Assembly: GCF_004320525.1 (NCBI RefSeq)
Contig: NZ_SIHX01000001.1
Location: 558,001 to 622,000 of the forward strand
DNA: 64,000 bases
Origin: Arthrobacter sp. S39
GTDB lineage: Bacteria > Actinomycetota > Actinomycetes > Actinomycetales > Micrococcaceae
Direction of reading: 5' to 3'
The notes under the pieces were generated by a model, which was given only the letters and a program-made list of their open reading frames with translations, was not told the origin of the DNA and did not search any database. Positions within the stretch are counted from its first letter, which is position 1. Each line of letters opens with the position of its first letter. A program made the translations under genes and the position numbers. Shown piece after piece: positions 45,856 to 55,522 of the stretch.

Positions 45856-48800
45856 CTAGACCGGTGCGAGTGCCTTGTTGAGCACGGCGCGGATGCGCTT
45901 TTCGGACACGGAGTACGCGGTTCCGAGTTCGACGGCGAAGAGGCTCACCCTGAGCTCCTCGATCATCCAGCGCACCTGCGCCAGCTCCGCACCCGCCCGC
46001 CGGCCCGGCAACAGGGCCGACACGGCGTCGTCGTAATCGTCTTCAAGGCGCTGGACGGCGGCCATGCTGAGGGCATCGCGCTGGACGTTGCCCGGCAGCC
46101 GCTCCATCCTCTTTTCGATGGCGGAGAGGTATCTCGGCAGCTGGCTCAGCTGGGCGTAGCCGGTGCTGGCCACAAAGCCTGGGAAGACCAGCTGCTCAAG
46201 CTGGCTTTTGATGTCGTTCAGGGCGCTGATCAGGGCAAGGCTCGTGGTGCCCTTCAACTGCTTCTCGATGCGCCTCGTGCTGGCCAGGATGCGCTCCACT
46301 ACGGCCGTCACGCTGAACACCGTGTCGATGAGTTCGGCGCGGACCTGCTCATAGAGTGCATCGAAGGATGCCTGGTCCCAGGGGAGTTCGGCCGGGGTCA
46401 GTTTGTCCACGGCGGCCAGGGCGCAGTCGGCGATGAGGGCTGACACGGAACCGTGCGGGTTCTGGCTGAAGGTTAGTTTTTCGGTGTTGTTGAGGTGCTC
46501 CAGCACGTAGCGGTCCGGTGCCGGAACCCGCAGGGCCAGGAGCCGGATCACGCCGCCCCGCATGGCCTCCAGCTGTTCCGAGGAGGTCTGGAAGACGCGA
46601 AGTGCAACCGTGGTCCCTTCATCCACCAGCGCCGGGTAGCCCGTCACGGTGTGGCCCTTGACGGTGTTGCTCACCTGCCGCTGCACGGTGCCGAAGGTCC
46701 AGGCGGTCAGTCCGTTTTGCTCCCGGAAGCCCGGGGCTGCGCCGTTGGCGTTTCCTGTTTCCGGCGTCGCAGCGGAGGCTCCGGAGGCCTTGCCGGGAGC
46801 CTTCCCGGCCGACTTCAGTGCGGTGGTGCCGGGTGTTGCGCCCAGGGATTCCGCGATGGCCCGGCGAGTCGCCGGAGCGAGCCGCTCCTGCAGGGCGGCC
46901 AGATCCTTGCCCTCGTCCAGCACCCTGCCCTTGCTGTCCACCACCTTGAAGCTCACGCGCAGATGGGACGGCACGGCATCCCAGTTCCAGGACCCGGGCG
47001 GGATGACGTGGCCGCGGATCCGGCGCAGGGCCAGTTCCAGCGATGCTTCCAGCTCGTCGCTGGCAGGGTCGAAGTCGGTTTCCAGCGCAGCCACGGCCTG
47101 CCGGGCCACGTCCGGGGCCGGAACAAAATTTTTCCGGACCTGCTTGGGCAGGGACTTGATGAGGGCTGCCACCAGTTCGGCGCGCTGGCCGGGGATCAGC
47201 CAGCGGAAGGCGGCATCATCGAGCTGATTGAGGAAGAGCACGGGCACTTCGGCCGTGACGCCGTCGGACGGGTTGGGCGGTGAGCCGGGCGCCACCGGGT
47301 GGAACTCGTAGCTGAGCGGCAGCTCGAAACCCTTGTGCAGCAGCGTCTTGGGGTACGCGGCCTCGTCCAGGTCATCGGCGTCGTCATTGAGCAGCAGCGA
47401 CTTGTCGTAGTCCAGGAGGTCCGGATTCTTCTGCCGCGCGTCCTTCCACCATTTGTCGAAGTGCCGCTCGGACACCACGTCGGGCCCGATCCTGGCGTCG
47501 TAGAACTCGAACAGTGTTTCGTCGTCCACGAGGAGGTCGCGGCGGCGCATCCTGGCTTCGAGCTCCTCGACTTCAAGGAGCAGGGCGCGGTTGCGGTGGA
47601 AGAACTTGTGGTGCGTCTTCCAGTCGCCTTCCACCAGGGCGTGCCGGATGAACATCTCGCGGGCCAGCACAGGGTCCACTCGGCTGTAGTTGACCCGGCG
47701 CTGCGGGATGATGGGCACGCCGTACAGCGTGACCTTCTCGTACGCCATCACCGCGCCCATCTTGGTGGACCAGTGCGGTTCGCTGTAGGTGCGCTTAACG
47801 AGGTCGGGCGCCACCTGCTCGGCCCAGACGGGATCGAACTTTGCCGCCACGCGTGCCCAGAGCCGGCTCGTCTCCACAAGTTCGGCAGCCATCACAAAGG
47901 TAGGGGACTTCTTGAACAGCGCCGAGCCCGGGAAGATCGCGAAACGGCTGCCACGGGCGCCCGCGTACTCGCGCTTGCGCTCGTCCAGGATGCCGATGTG
48001 GCTGAGCAGGCCGGACAGCAGGCTGATGTGGATGCCCTCGTGGTTGCCCACGGGGTCGGCCAGTCGCTTGTTGTCCAGGCTGATGCCGAGCGGCCGGGCC
48101 AGCTGCCGGAGCTGGGCGAACAGGTCCTGCCATTCCCTGACGCGCAGATAGTTGATGAACTCGGTACGGCACAGGCGGCGGAACTGGGTGGAGGAGAGTT
48201 CCTGCTGCTTCTCCTGCAGGTAGTTCCACAGGTTCAGGAAGCCGGTGAAATCCGAGTTCTCATCGCGGAATCGGGCGTGCTTCTCCGCGGCCAGCTGCTG
48301 CTTGTCCGTGGGACGTTCGCGCGGGTCCTGGATAGTCAGCGCCGCTGCCAGGATCATCACCTCGCGGACGCAGCCGCGTTTGCCGGCTTCCACAATCATC
48401 CGGCCGAGCCGGGGATCGACCGGCAGCTGCGCAAGCTGTTGCCCGACGGCGGTCAGGCCACCACTTTTCGCGTCACCTGGGCGGACGGCACTCAAGGCGC
48501 CGAGCTCGCGCAGGAGCGTGACGCCGTCGTTAATGGCGCGCGAGTCTGGCGGCTCCACAAACGGGAAGTTCTCCACGTCTTTTGGCCCGCGGGCCACGCC
48601 CATGGCTGTCATCTGCAGGATGACAGCCGCGAGGTTGGTGCGCAGGATCTCGGGGTCCGTGAACTGCGGGCGGGACTCGTAGTCCTCCTCCGAGTACAGC
48701 CGGATGGCGATGCCGTCGGAGACGCGGCCGCACCGGCCGGAGCGCTGGTTCGCGGAAGCCTGCGAAACGCGTTCGATCGGCAGCCGCTGGACCTTGGTGC

Positions 48801-49803
48801 GGTGGGAGTAGCGGGAGATGCGGGCGGTGCCCGTATCGATGACGTACTTGATGCCGGGCACGGTGAGGGACGTCTCGGCCACGTTGGTGGCCAGCACAAT
48901 TCGCCGGTTGCGGCCCGGGTGGAAGACCTTGTGCTGTTCCTGCAGGCTGAGCCTGGCGAACAGCGGGAGGACCTCGGTGCCGGCCAGCCGCCGGTTTGAC
49001 TGGATCCTGGCGTTGAGCGCCTCCGCTGCGTCGCGGATTTCGCGCTCGCCGGAGAAGAAGACCAGGATGTCGCCCGGAGCCTCGGTGGCGAGTTCGTCCA
49101 CGGCGTCGCACACGGCGTCGAGCGGATCGCGGTCCTCTTCGAGTTCGTCGTCGGAGGCGTCTGCATCTTCGCTGTCGGCGGGTCCGCCGGCAGGCTGGGA
49201 CAGCGGCCGGTAGCGGATTTCCACCGGGAACGTCCGCCCGGAGACCTCGATGATGGGGGAGGGCTCATCCTCGGAGCCGAAGTGTTTGGCGAAACGCTGC
49301 GGATCGATCGTGGCCGAGGTGATGATGATTTTCAGGTCCGGCCGCTGCGGCAGGATGCGCTTGAGGTAGCCCAGGATGAAGTCGATGTTCAGGCTTCGCT
49401 CGTGGGCCTCGTCGATGATGATGGCGTTGTATTTGCGCAGCAGCTTGTCGCGCTGGATCTCGGCCAGCAGGATGCCGTCGGTCATGAGCTTGACCTTGGT
49501 GGAACGGCTGACTTCGCCCGTGAACCGGACCTGGAAGCCCACCTCCTGGCCGATTTCGACGCCGAGTTCCTCCGCGATGCGCTCGGCGACCGTGCGCGCG
49601 GCGAGCCGCCGGGGCTGTGTATGCCCGATGAGGCCGTTCTCGCCCAGGCCCAGTTCCAGGCACATTTTGGGGATCTGGGTGGTCTTACCGGAGCCGGTCT
49701 CGCCGGCAATGATGGTCACCTGGTTGGCGGCAATGGCGGCCATCAGGTCCTCGCGGCGCTCGGAAACGGGCAGCTCTGCGGGGTAGGAGATGTGAAAGGT
49801 CAT
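45856..49803 (-). CDS. hrpA: ATP-dependent RNA helicase HrpA
   Basis: The ATG at 49803 (MTFHISYPAELPV) gives 1315 residues, the normal HrpA length. The open frame continues to 50211 but that part overlaps a separate gene. Motifs are in order: GETGSGKTTQ (I), DEAH in IIDEAHERS (II), SATID (III), TNVAETSLT and QRSGRCGR (V and VI). Helicase-associated and DUF3418 C-terminal domains follow. HrpA unwinds RNA and rescues stalled ribosome queues in E. coli. Confidence 0.95.
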   Translation of the reverse strand: MTFHISYPAELPVSERREDLMAAIAANQVTIIAGETGSGKTTQIPKMCLELGLGENGLIGHTQPRRLAARTVAERIAEELGVEIGQEVGFQVRFTGEVSRSTKVKLMTDGILLAEIQRDKLLRKYNAIIIDEAHERSLNIDFILGYLKRILPQRPDLKIIITSATIDPQRFAKHFGSEDEPSPIIEVSGRTFPVEIRYRPLSQPAGGPADSEDADASDDELEEDRDPLDAVCDAVDELATEAPGDILVFFSGEREIRDAAEALNARIQSNRRLAGTEVLPLFARLSLQEQHKVFHPGRNRRIVLATNVAETSLTVPGIKYVIDTGTARISRYSHRTKVQRLPIERVSQASANQRSGRCGRVSDGIAIRLYSEEDYESRPQFTDPEILRTNLAAVILQMTAMGVARGPKDVENFPFVEPPDSRAINDGVTLLRELGALSAVRPGDAKSGGLTAVGQQLAQLPVDPRLGRMIVEAGKRGCVREVMILAAALTIQDPRERPTDKQQLAAEKHARFRDENSDFTGFLNLWNYLQEKQQELSSTQFRRLCRTEFINYLRVREWQDLFAQLRQLARPLGISLDNKRLADPVGNHEGIHISLLSGLLSHIGILDERKREYAGARGSRFAIFPGSALFKKSPTFVMAAELVETSRLWARVAAKFDPVWAEQVAPDLVKRTYSEPHWSTKMGAVMAYEKVTLYGVPIIPQRRVNYSRVDPVLAREMFIRHALVEGDWKTHHKFFHRNRALLLEVEELEARMRRRDLLVDDETLFEFYDARIGPDVVSERHFDKWWKDARQKNPDLLDYDKSLLLNDDADDLDEAAYPKTLLHKGFELPLSYEFHPVAPGSPPNPSDGVTAEVPVLFLNQLDDAAFRWLIPGQRAELVAALIKSLPKQVRKNFVPAPDVARQAVAALETDFDPASDELEASLELALRRIRGHVIPPGSWNWDAVPSHLRVSFKVVDSKGRVLDEGKDLAALQERLAPATRRAIAESLGATPGTTALKSAGKAPGKASGASAATPETGNANGAAPGFREQNGLTAWTFGTVQRQVSNTVKGHTVTGYPALVDEGTTVALRVFQTSSEQLEAMRGGVIRLLALRVPAPDRYVLEHLNNTEKLTFSQNPHGSVSALIADCALAAVDKLTPAELPWDQASFDALYEQVRAELIDTVFSVTAVVERILASTRRIEKQLKGTTSLALISALNDIKSQLEQLVFPGFVASTGYAQLSQLPRYLSAIEKRMERLPGNVQRDALSMAAVQRLEDDYDDAVSALLPGRRAGAELAQVRWMIEELRVSLFAVELGTAYSVSEKRIRAVLNKALAPV

Positions 49804-49977
49804 GGCTTGAACCAGTCTACTGTGGGCCGCGCCGGCCGTTGTGACGCTGTTACGCCAGGCACCCGGGCGCGGATGACGCCGTCGTAATCTCCTTGCGGAC
49901 TTGCCGCGCGGCACCCGTTCCCCGCCCCCGGGTGTCGCCGCATGCTGTCTTCGGGGCTGGCCACCGCCGCACATAAG

Positions 49978-50006
49978 AGGACCCGGCCCTGGCGGGCCGG
50001 GTCCTT
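49978..50006 (-). terminator. Terminator after the small membrane protein gene
   Basis: GGACCCGGCCC and GGGCCGGGTCC form a perfect 11-base stem about 30 bases past the stop of the leftward small gene. The T run is weak. Confidence 0.65.
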
Positions 50007-50036
50007 GCGGGTGGACGGTGCTGGTTGGGGTGCTGA

Positions 50037-50204
50037 TCAGAAGATGCGGAGGGTGTAGCTGGTGCTGGGCAGGTCCAGGGCGGACCAGGCCTGGTGGGAG
50101 TCGACAGGAGGGGTGTGGCCGAGGCCGTCCCGCAGGACCGCGGAGACGGTGGCGGCGAGGACGAGGAGGAGCAGTACCGCGATGATGATTCCGAAGATTT
50201 CCAT
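50037..50204 (-). CDS. Small membrane protein (55 residues)
   Basis: A minus-strand frame of 55 residues starts MEIFGIIIAVLLLLVLAATV, one clear membrane helix, and continues with a polar tail (LRDGLGHTPPVDSHQAW) ending in TSYTLRIF. The codon use is strongly GC3-biased, and a terminator follows. No function is known. It diverges from the GlxA-type regulator gene. Confidence 0.6.
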   Translation of the reverse strand: MEIFGIIIAVLLLLVLAATVSAVLRDGLGHTPPVDSHQAWSALDLPSTSYTLRIF

Positions 50205-50285
50205 GCCTCAATGCTGCTCCGGTGCAGGTTCAACAAACAGTGGCAGAAATGCCCAAAAAGCTCTAATTCCTGCCATAATGGAAGC

Positions 50286-51254
50286 ATGCTGAAATCAGTG
50301 GCAGTCATCGTGGTTCCCAACTTCTCGATCTTCGAGTTCGCCACCGCCTGCGAGGTGTTTGGCATCGACAGATCCGGACGCGGCGGCAATGTGCCGGCGT
50401 TCGACTTCCGGGTCTGCACGCCCGAGCCTGGGGACGTCCGGATGAAATCAGGCCTGTCCATGAACGTTCCCCTGGGGCTCGAGGCCGCGGCGGACGCCGA
50501 CCTGGTGATCATGGCGCCGTACGGGCGGGACAATGACGTTCCCGAGTCCGTGATGGAGGCGCTGCGCGCCGCGGACGCCCGGGGTGCCTGGGTGATGTCC
50601 ATTTGCTCCGGAGCATTTGCGCTGGCCCGCGCCGGCCTGCTCAACGGCCGGCGCTGCACCACGCACTGGCACTACTCGCATGAGCTCGCGAGCCGGTACC
50701 CGGACGTGCAGGTGGACGAAAACGTCCTTTATGTCCAGGACGGGAACATCATTTCCAGCGCCGGCACGGCAGCGGGGATCGACGCCTGCCTCCATCTGGT
50801 GCGCGTGGAGCTTGGTGCAAACGTGGCGGCCACCATCGCGCGGGACATGGTGGTTCCGCCGCACCGTGACGGCGGCCAGGCGCAGTTCATCGACCGGCCC
50901 ATGCCCACGTGCGGATCTGCGCCGATGGAGGCTCTGCTGCGCTGGATGGTGCAGAACCTGGAGCAGGAGCACACTGTTGTTGAGTTGGCGGCACGCGTGC
51001 ACATGTCGGCCAGGACATTTGCGCGCCGCTTCCGTTCCGAGACGGGGGCAACACCGGCCGCGTGGCTCAACTCCCAGCGCGTCCTCCGGGCCCAGGAACT
51101 GCTGGAGTCCACGGACCTCAATATCGACGAAGTGGCCCGGGAGGCCGGATTTGGCCATCCTGTGCTGCTTCGGCACCATTTCGCCAAGGTACTTGATACC
51201 AGCCCGCAGTCCTACCGCCGTGCATTCCGGGGGCAGCTGGCAACGGCGGGTTAG
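50286..51254 (+). CDS. GlxA-type AraC regulator with DJ-1/PfpI domain
   Basis: The ATG at 50286 gives 322 residues. The N-terminal DJ-1/PfpI part (VAVIVVPNFSIFEFATACEVFG, in part, and MSICSGAFALARAGLL with the nucleophile-elbow Cys) senses a small molecule. The C-terminal AraC part has two HTH motifs (SARTFARRFRSETG, NIDEVAREAGFGHP). Family members activate catabolic genes for amino compounds. The target here is unknown. Confidence 0.9.
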   Translation: MLKSVAVIVVPNFSIFEFATACEVFGIDRSGRGGNVPAFDFRVCTPEPGDVRMKSGLSMNVPLGLEAAADADLVIMAPYGRDNDVPESVMEALRAADARGAWVMSICSGAFALARAGLLNGRRCTTHWHYSHELASRYPDVQVDENVLYVQDGNIISSAGTAAGIDACLHLVRVELGANVAATIARDMVVPPHRDGGQAQFIDRPMPTCGSAPMEALLRWMVQNLEQEHTVVELAARVHMSARTFARRFRSETGATPAAWLNSQRVLRAQELLESTDLNIDEVAREAGFGHPVLLRHHFAKVLDTSPQSYRRAFRGQLATAG

Positions 51255-51285
51255 CCTGGCTTGGAGCTCTAGTGGCGGCCGGTTC

Positions 51286-51591
51286 CTACTGGCCCGGGTG
51301 GTCCTCGGAGGCTGCCCGGGCGCTGTCCACCAACACACGCCAAGGACCGGTAACGGCCTGCTCCGGCAGCGCCGCCCTTCTCTGGCCGGCCTTGATCGCG
51401 TAGATAAAACGGTCAGCCTGGTTCCCCGCCGCCTCAGCGGCTGCGGCCCTGACGGTTTTGGGCACGGCGTCCCACGGGCACGCTTCGACAATGGGCTGCC
51501 ACTGGTTTTTGGCGCTCTCGGACTGGGCGTGCACTGTCCATACTCGAGTCAGGGCGGCGACGCCGCCGCTGCGCTCCACGCTGATCTTCAT
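51286..51591 (-). CDS. Emfourin, protealysin inhibitor
   Basis: The ATG at 51591 (MKISVERSGGVAAL) begins the typical emfourin sequence and gives 101 residues. The open frame extends to a TTG next to the protease stop, but known family members start at this point. Emfourins block M4 proteases of the protealysin type inside the cell. It lies directly downstream of its likely target, the same order as in Serratia. Confidence 0.8.
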   Translation of the reverse strand: MKISVERSGGVAALTRVWTVHAQSESAKNQWQPIVEACPWDAVPKTVRAAAAEAAGNQADRFIYAIKAGQRRAALPEQAVTGPWRVLVDSARAASEDHPGQ

Positions 51592-51651
51592 GGCCGGGTC
51601 CCGGGCTTTCCTGCAGCCTGGCCGCTGGGTGGACAGCGGCCAGGCGTTCAA

Positions 51652-52710
51652 CTAAAGCTTGACCTTCACAGTTTCCCACGCCAGTCGCACGGCGTCATGC
51701 TCCGGGGAACCGGTGCCAAAAAGCTCGACGGCGGATGCCGCCGTCGCCCTCGCGAAAACACTGAAGGTGGCCGTGGGCGGCAAGTAGCCGCCGGTGAGCG
51801 TCTCGTACCAGATCCGGCCGGGGGACTCCCAGGCGTTGCCTCCGAGGGCCTCCGCGAGGAGATAAAACGCCCGGTTGGGAATGCCGGAGTTGATATGGAC
51901 GCCGCCGTTGTCGGCGCTTGTGCGCACGTACGAGTCCATGGAGTCCGGCTGCGGGTCCTTGCCGAGGACGTCGTCGTCGTACGCGGTGCCGGGAGCCTTC
52001 ATGGAACGGAGGGCTGAACCCTCCACCTGCTCCGTGAAGAGCCCCTCGCCAATGAGCCAGCTGGCCTCTTTGGCGGACTCCTGGTTTAAGTACTGTTCCA
52101 CCAATGCGCCAAAGACGTCCGACATGGATTCGTTGATGGCTCCGGCCTGGTTGCGGTAGGCCAGCCCCGCCGAGTGCTGGGTGACGCCGTGGGCCAGTTC
52201 ATGGCCGATAACGCTCAGTGACCGGGTGAAGCGCTCGAAGACTTCGCCGTCGCCGTCGCCGAATACCATCTGGTTGCCGTCCCAGAACGCGTTGTCGTAG
52301 AGCTTTCCGAAATGAACTGTGGCGTCGAGGGGAAGCCCCAATCCGTCGATAGAATTCCGGCCGAAGACTTCTGCGTAGAGCCGGTGCGTGTGGCCCAGTC
52401 CGTCGTAGGCCTCATCCACCGACGCGTCGCCCGAATCTGGTTCGCCCTCTTTGCGGACAAGCTGGCCGGGAAGGTTCTCGCTCCCGGCTGTGTCGTAGAT
52501 GCTTCGGCTGGGCGGCCCCGGCTGGACCTGCCGGAGTCCCGGGGGAGTGACCGCGGACGGCTGCGCACGGGACGCCTGGACCGAGCGGACATGGCTCAGG
52601 GCCTCTTTCGCTGCCCGGGCAGCGGCGGAAAACTGCGGCGCGTCCTGGCGGGCCAGCCGGCGCAGTATGTAGGGCGGAATGATGGAACAGAATGTGGCTG
52701 AAGTATGCAC
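51652..52710 (-). CDS. Protealysin-like M4 metallopeptidase
   Basis: The 352-residue protein has the thermolysin zinc motif HELAHG, with the third ligand in INESMSDVFG. Instead of a long propeptide with a signal it has the short protealysin prosequence with CSIIPPYILRRLA near the N-terminus. This marks the intracellular, short-precursor branch of the M4 family. Further active-site features (NNGGVHINSGIPNRAFYL-like DNGGVHINSG) are intact. Its activity is probably held by the emfourin encoded downstream. Confidence 0.9.
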   Translation of the reverse strand: MHTSATFCSIIPPYILRRLARQDAPQFSAAARAAKEALSHVRSVQASRAQPSAVTPPGLRQVQPGPPSRSIYDTAGSENLPGQLVRKEGEPDSGDASVDEAYDGLGHTHRLYAEVFGRNSIDGLGLPLDATVHFGKLYDNAFWDGNQMVFGDGDGEVFERFTRSLSVIGHELAHGVTQHSAGLAYRNQAGAINESMSDVFGALVEQYLNQESAKEASWLIGEGLFTEQVEGSALRSMKAPGTAYDDDVLGKDPQPDSMDSYVRTSADNGGVHINSGIPNRAFYLLAEALGGNAWESPGRIWYETLTGGYLPPTATFSVFARATAASAVELFGTGSPEHDAVRLAWETVKVKL

Positions 52711-52912
52711 GGCCTACCCCCTTGAGTTGGTTGAAACAGCCTACGAGGGGCCACTGACAAAGTACTGGAGCCACACGTCCCTGGCACGAACGTACACTTG
52801 TGGCCCTTGCCTGAAAACGCCTGACCGAGCTGGAGAACCGGTTGGTCCGAGGTTATCCACATAGGTCTTCTGCTTCGCCGTTTTTGTCGGTCCCTCGCGG
52901 GATGATTTGGGT

Positions 52913-54478
52913 ATGGAAAACGTGGCAGTGGACGAGGCGGTGGAGGCCTTTTTGGTGTCCGCTGCGGAGTTGGCTGACTGTGTGCGCCGCGGGGTAGGCA
53001 GGCCGGGTTCCGGCGGTCCGGATCCGCTGCGGGAGCAGGCGGATGCGTGCCTGGACGGGCTTGGCGTATCGGCGCGGGTTGATGCCATGGTGGCCGGCTT
53101 GACGGTGCGCCTGGCTTCAGGGTTTGCCGAGGCAACCCGGGCCATGTCGCCGCCGGATGATCAGCCGCATCAGCGCCTGGCCCGCGAGATGGGCGTCGTC
53201 GCCGAGGTCGCGTGTGCCCTGACGGTCAGCGAACGCTCGGCCTCGGCCCTGCTGGCCGAATCCCACGAACTGACCACCACCCTGCCCCTGACCCAGGCCG
53301 CATTGGAGCAGGGGTTGATGTCGTGGCAGCACGCCCGGGTCATGGTCGACGAGGCGGCCAGCCTTGATCCAGCGGGTGCGGCGGTGTTGGAGGCGCATTT
53401 CCTGGACCCGGATGCGCCGCACCCGGCCCGGTGGTGCCCGGCCGGGGACATGGTTCCGGCGCGGTTCCGGCACAGTGCCAGGGTCTGGCGGGAACGCCAC
53501 CACCCGGTAAGCATCGAGAAACGCCACGCCAGAAGCTTCCTGGACCGGCGGCTGGAGTACGCCCCGGACCGTGACGGGATGGCCTGGCTCTCCGCCTACC
53601 TGCCTGCGGACCAGGCGGCCGGGATCTGGAACGGCGTCACCGCCACCGCCCGGGCACTCCAGGGCCCCGCCGAGGACAGGACACTGACCCAGCTCCGGGC
53701 TGACGTCGCCGCCAAAGTACTCCTCAGCGCCGGCTTCACCACGAGCAGCCCAATGGACGGCAGCACAGAAGCGGCCGCCGACAGCAGGACAGGTTTAGCG
53801 ACCACCAGAACCAGCACCAGCACCAGCACCAGCACCAGCACTGATGGTGGGCCTGGAGGCGTTCCGGTCACGGACGGGATCGATGATGCCGTTGCCGGCC
53901 TGGTTCCGGCCCCTGGCGGGGTCGATGCGGGCCGTGTTCCGTCGCCGGCGGCGCAGGTCCTCGTGACCGTGCCGGTGTTCGCTCTGATGGGCCTCACCGA
54001 CGAACCGGCCGACCTCGACGGCTACGGACCGATCCCCGCCTCGATGGCCCGCAAACTCGTGGCGGACGGGGCATCCTCGTTCCGCCGGGTCCTCATAGAC
54101 CCGCGGGATGGGGCGCCGCTGGAGACCGGACGGGCCAGCTACCGCATCCCCGCCTCCATGCGGCAATGGCTGCGCATGCGGGACGGGAAGTGTTCCTTCC
54201 CCGGCTGCAGCAACCAGTCCCTGGACAACGAAGCCGACCACATCCTCGCCTGGGCCGACGGCGGCACCACCGGCATATCCAATCTCGGGTCACTATGCCG
54301 CAAACACCACCGGCTCAAACACACCACAGCCTGGACACCCACAAACGCCAGCACCAACGAACCACCCGGCTGGACCTCACCCACCGGCCGCCACTACCAA
54401 AGCGAACACCACGACTGGGAACCACCACACTGGCCGGCCCAGTTAACAACAGTGGGATGGAACGCGGCACCCCCGTAG
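52913..54478 (+). CDS. DUF222/HNH endonuclease (13E12-like)
   Basis: The 521-residue protein has an N-terminal DUF222 helical domain and a C-terminal HNH nuclease (CSFPGCSNQSLDNEADHILAW, in part, then LCRKHH). The middle has a low-complexity linker of Thr-Ser repeats encoded by a hexamer repeat. DUF222/HNH genes occur in several copies in Arthrobacter and mycobacteria and may belong to mobile elements. The function in the cell is unclear. Confidence 0.88.
   Translation: MENVAVDEAVEAFLVSAAELADCVRRGVGRPGSGGPDPLREQADACLDGLGVSARVDAMVAGLTVRLASGFAEATRAMSPPDDQPHQRLAREMGVVAEVACALTVSERSASALLAESHELTTTLPLTQAALEQGLMSWQHARVMVDEAASLDPAGAAVLEAHFLDPDAPHPARWCPAGDMVPARFRHSARVWRERHHPVSIEKRHARSFLDRRLEYAPDRDGMAWLSAYLPADQAAGIWNGVTATARALQGPAEDRTLTQLRADVAAKVLLSAGFTTSSPMDGSTEAAADSRTGLATTRTSTSTSTSTSTDGGPGGVPVTDGIDDAVAGLVPAPGGVDAGRVPSPAAQVLVTVPVFALMGLTDEPADLDGYGPIPASMARKLVADGASSFRRVLIDPRDGAPLETGRASYRIPASMRQWLRMRDGKCSFPGCSNQSLDNEADHILAWADGGTTGISNLGSLCRKHHRLKHTTAWTPTNASTNEPPGWTSPTGRHYQSEHHDWEPPHWPAQLTTVGWNAAPP
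53810..53839 (+). repeat. Five tandem ACCAGC hexamers
   Basis: Five perfect copies of ACCAGC encode a Thr-Ser repeat inside the linker of the DUF222/HNH gene. The unit is a multiple of three, so copy-number change would alter linker length without breaking the frame. Confidence 0.9.
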
Positions 54479-54856
54479 CTCACGGCGGGTGCAGCGCCAC
54501 CCAACACGAGCAATCTGCGCCTTTGCCGGCCGGCGATAGGTCAGTCGCCAGGACGTGAATTCGTTCGTACCAGGTGTTGTCTTGAGGGAGTGGCATCGCC
54601 GTGCTCTCATCCCCTGGTTCGATTCGCGTTCGTGTTGGCTCTTGCCTGTTGGCGTGAATCGACGAATTGGACGCTGCATTCGCACGGCGAATAACTGCTT
54701 TCGTCCTTGTGGATGTGACTTTCAATCTGAATAGGTCGGTGATACAACCGATCCCGGTGGCTGTGGATAACTTTTAGCGCTGAAATGTGACCTGGGCTAC
54801 CCTTAAGGAATTGTTCGGAGCGAGGCTCCTTGAAACTATCGGGGGATTAGCTGCCC
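54479..54856. other. Gap without a gene before the lipoprotein gene
   Basis: This 378-base gap holds the promoter of the lipoprotein gene. Its base composition is more AT-rich than the flanking genes. I find no convincing frame, repeat or RNA gene. Confidence 0.45.
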
Positions 54857-55522
54857 ATGACATCGCACAATTTGTTTGCTTCCCGGCCCTTACGCGTCAC
54901 CGCCCTTGGAGTTGTCGTGGCGGCTGCTCTGACGCTCACTGGCTGCAATTCGGGCGGCGATCCCAACGGCGGCGGCACAACGTCGCCAACCTCAACTTCG
55001 ACGGAATCGGCAACGCCGAGCGCCACAGCGACGCCGACGCCGACCGCCGTCTATAAACAGGCCGACGCGACGGGGCGGGCCCAGAATGTCCCCGTCCCGG
55101 TCCTTCCGGAGGTCGCCAAAACGGAGACGAAGGAGGGGCTGGAAGCGTTCGCCCGATATTGGTACTCCACCCTCAGTTACGCGTATGAGACTGGTGACAC
55201 CAAGCCAATGGAAGCGGTGTCAGGCCCGGCTTGCACTAGCTGCGCAAAAGTGAAAACAGAAGTCACTGAGTGGCACGCCGAAGGTCGCTGGCTGGCCGGT
55301 GGCAAGTTGCACGTGGAAGGTGTCCACTCGGATTTCGTAGCGTCTGGCCCAGCAGAGTATCAAGTGGTCGTTCAGGTGTACCAGGAAACCATTGATTACT
55401 ACCTCGCAGATTCCACACTTAAAGGAACATTGCCCAGAAAGCCGGCGGTGGGGGACCTCGTCGTGGCTGTTTTTGACAGCGCTGGGTGGAAAGCCAGCAC
55501 GGTCGAACACCTGGTTAAGTAA
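54857..55522 (+). CDS. DUF6318-like lipoprotein
   Basis: The 221-residue protein has a lipoprotein signal ending LTLTGC (Cys30), then a Ser/Thr/Pro-rich linker. The domain from residue 75 (GLEAFARYWYSTLSYAYETGD, in part; CTSCAKVKTEV) matches my memory of DUF6318 proteins of Micrococcaceae. The role is unknown. Its stop overlaps the start of the next gene by one base. Confidence 0.7.
   Translation: MTSHNLFASRPLRVTALGVVVAAALTLTGCNSGGDPNGGGTTSPTSTSTESATPSATATPTPTAVYKQADATGRAQNVPVPVLPEVAKTETKEGLEAFARYWYSTLSYAYETGDTKPMEAVSGPACTSCAKVKTEVTEWHAEGRWLAGGKLHVEGVHSDFVASGPAEYQVVVQVYQETIDYYLADSTLKGTLPRKPAVGDLVVAVFDSAGWKASTVEHLVK

Noticed and set aside
47299..48999. 566-residue frame on the plus strand
   Set aside because: It is the shadow of hrpA, which has all DEAH helicase motifs on the other strand.
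49804..50211. N-terminal extension of hrpA
   Set aside because: The added part is Pro/Arg-rich, overlaps the small membrane protein gene and the terminator, and is unlike any HrpA N-terminus.
53810..53839. Short tandem repeat as a CRISPR array
   Set aside because: The units are 6 bases with no spacers and lie within a coding frame. No CRISPR array was seen anywhere in the window.
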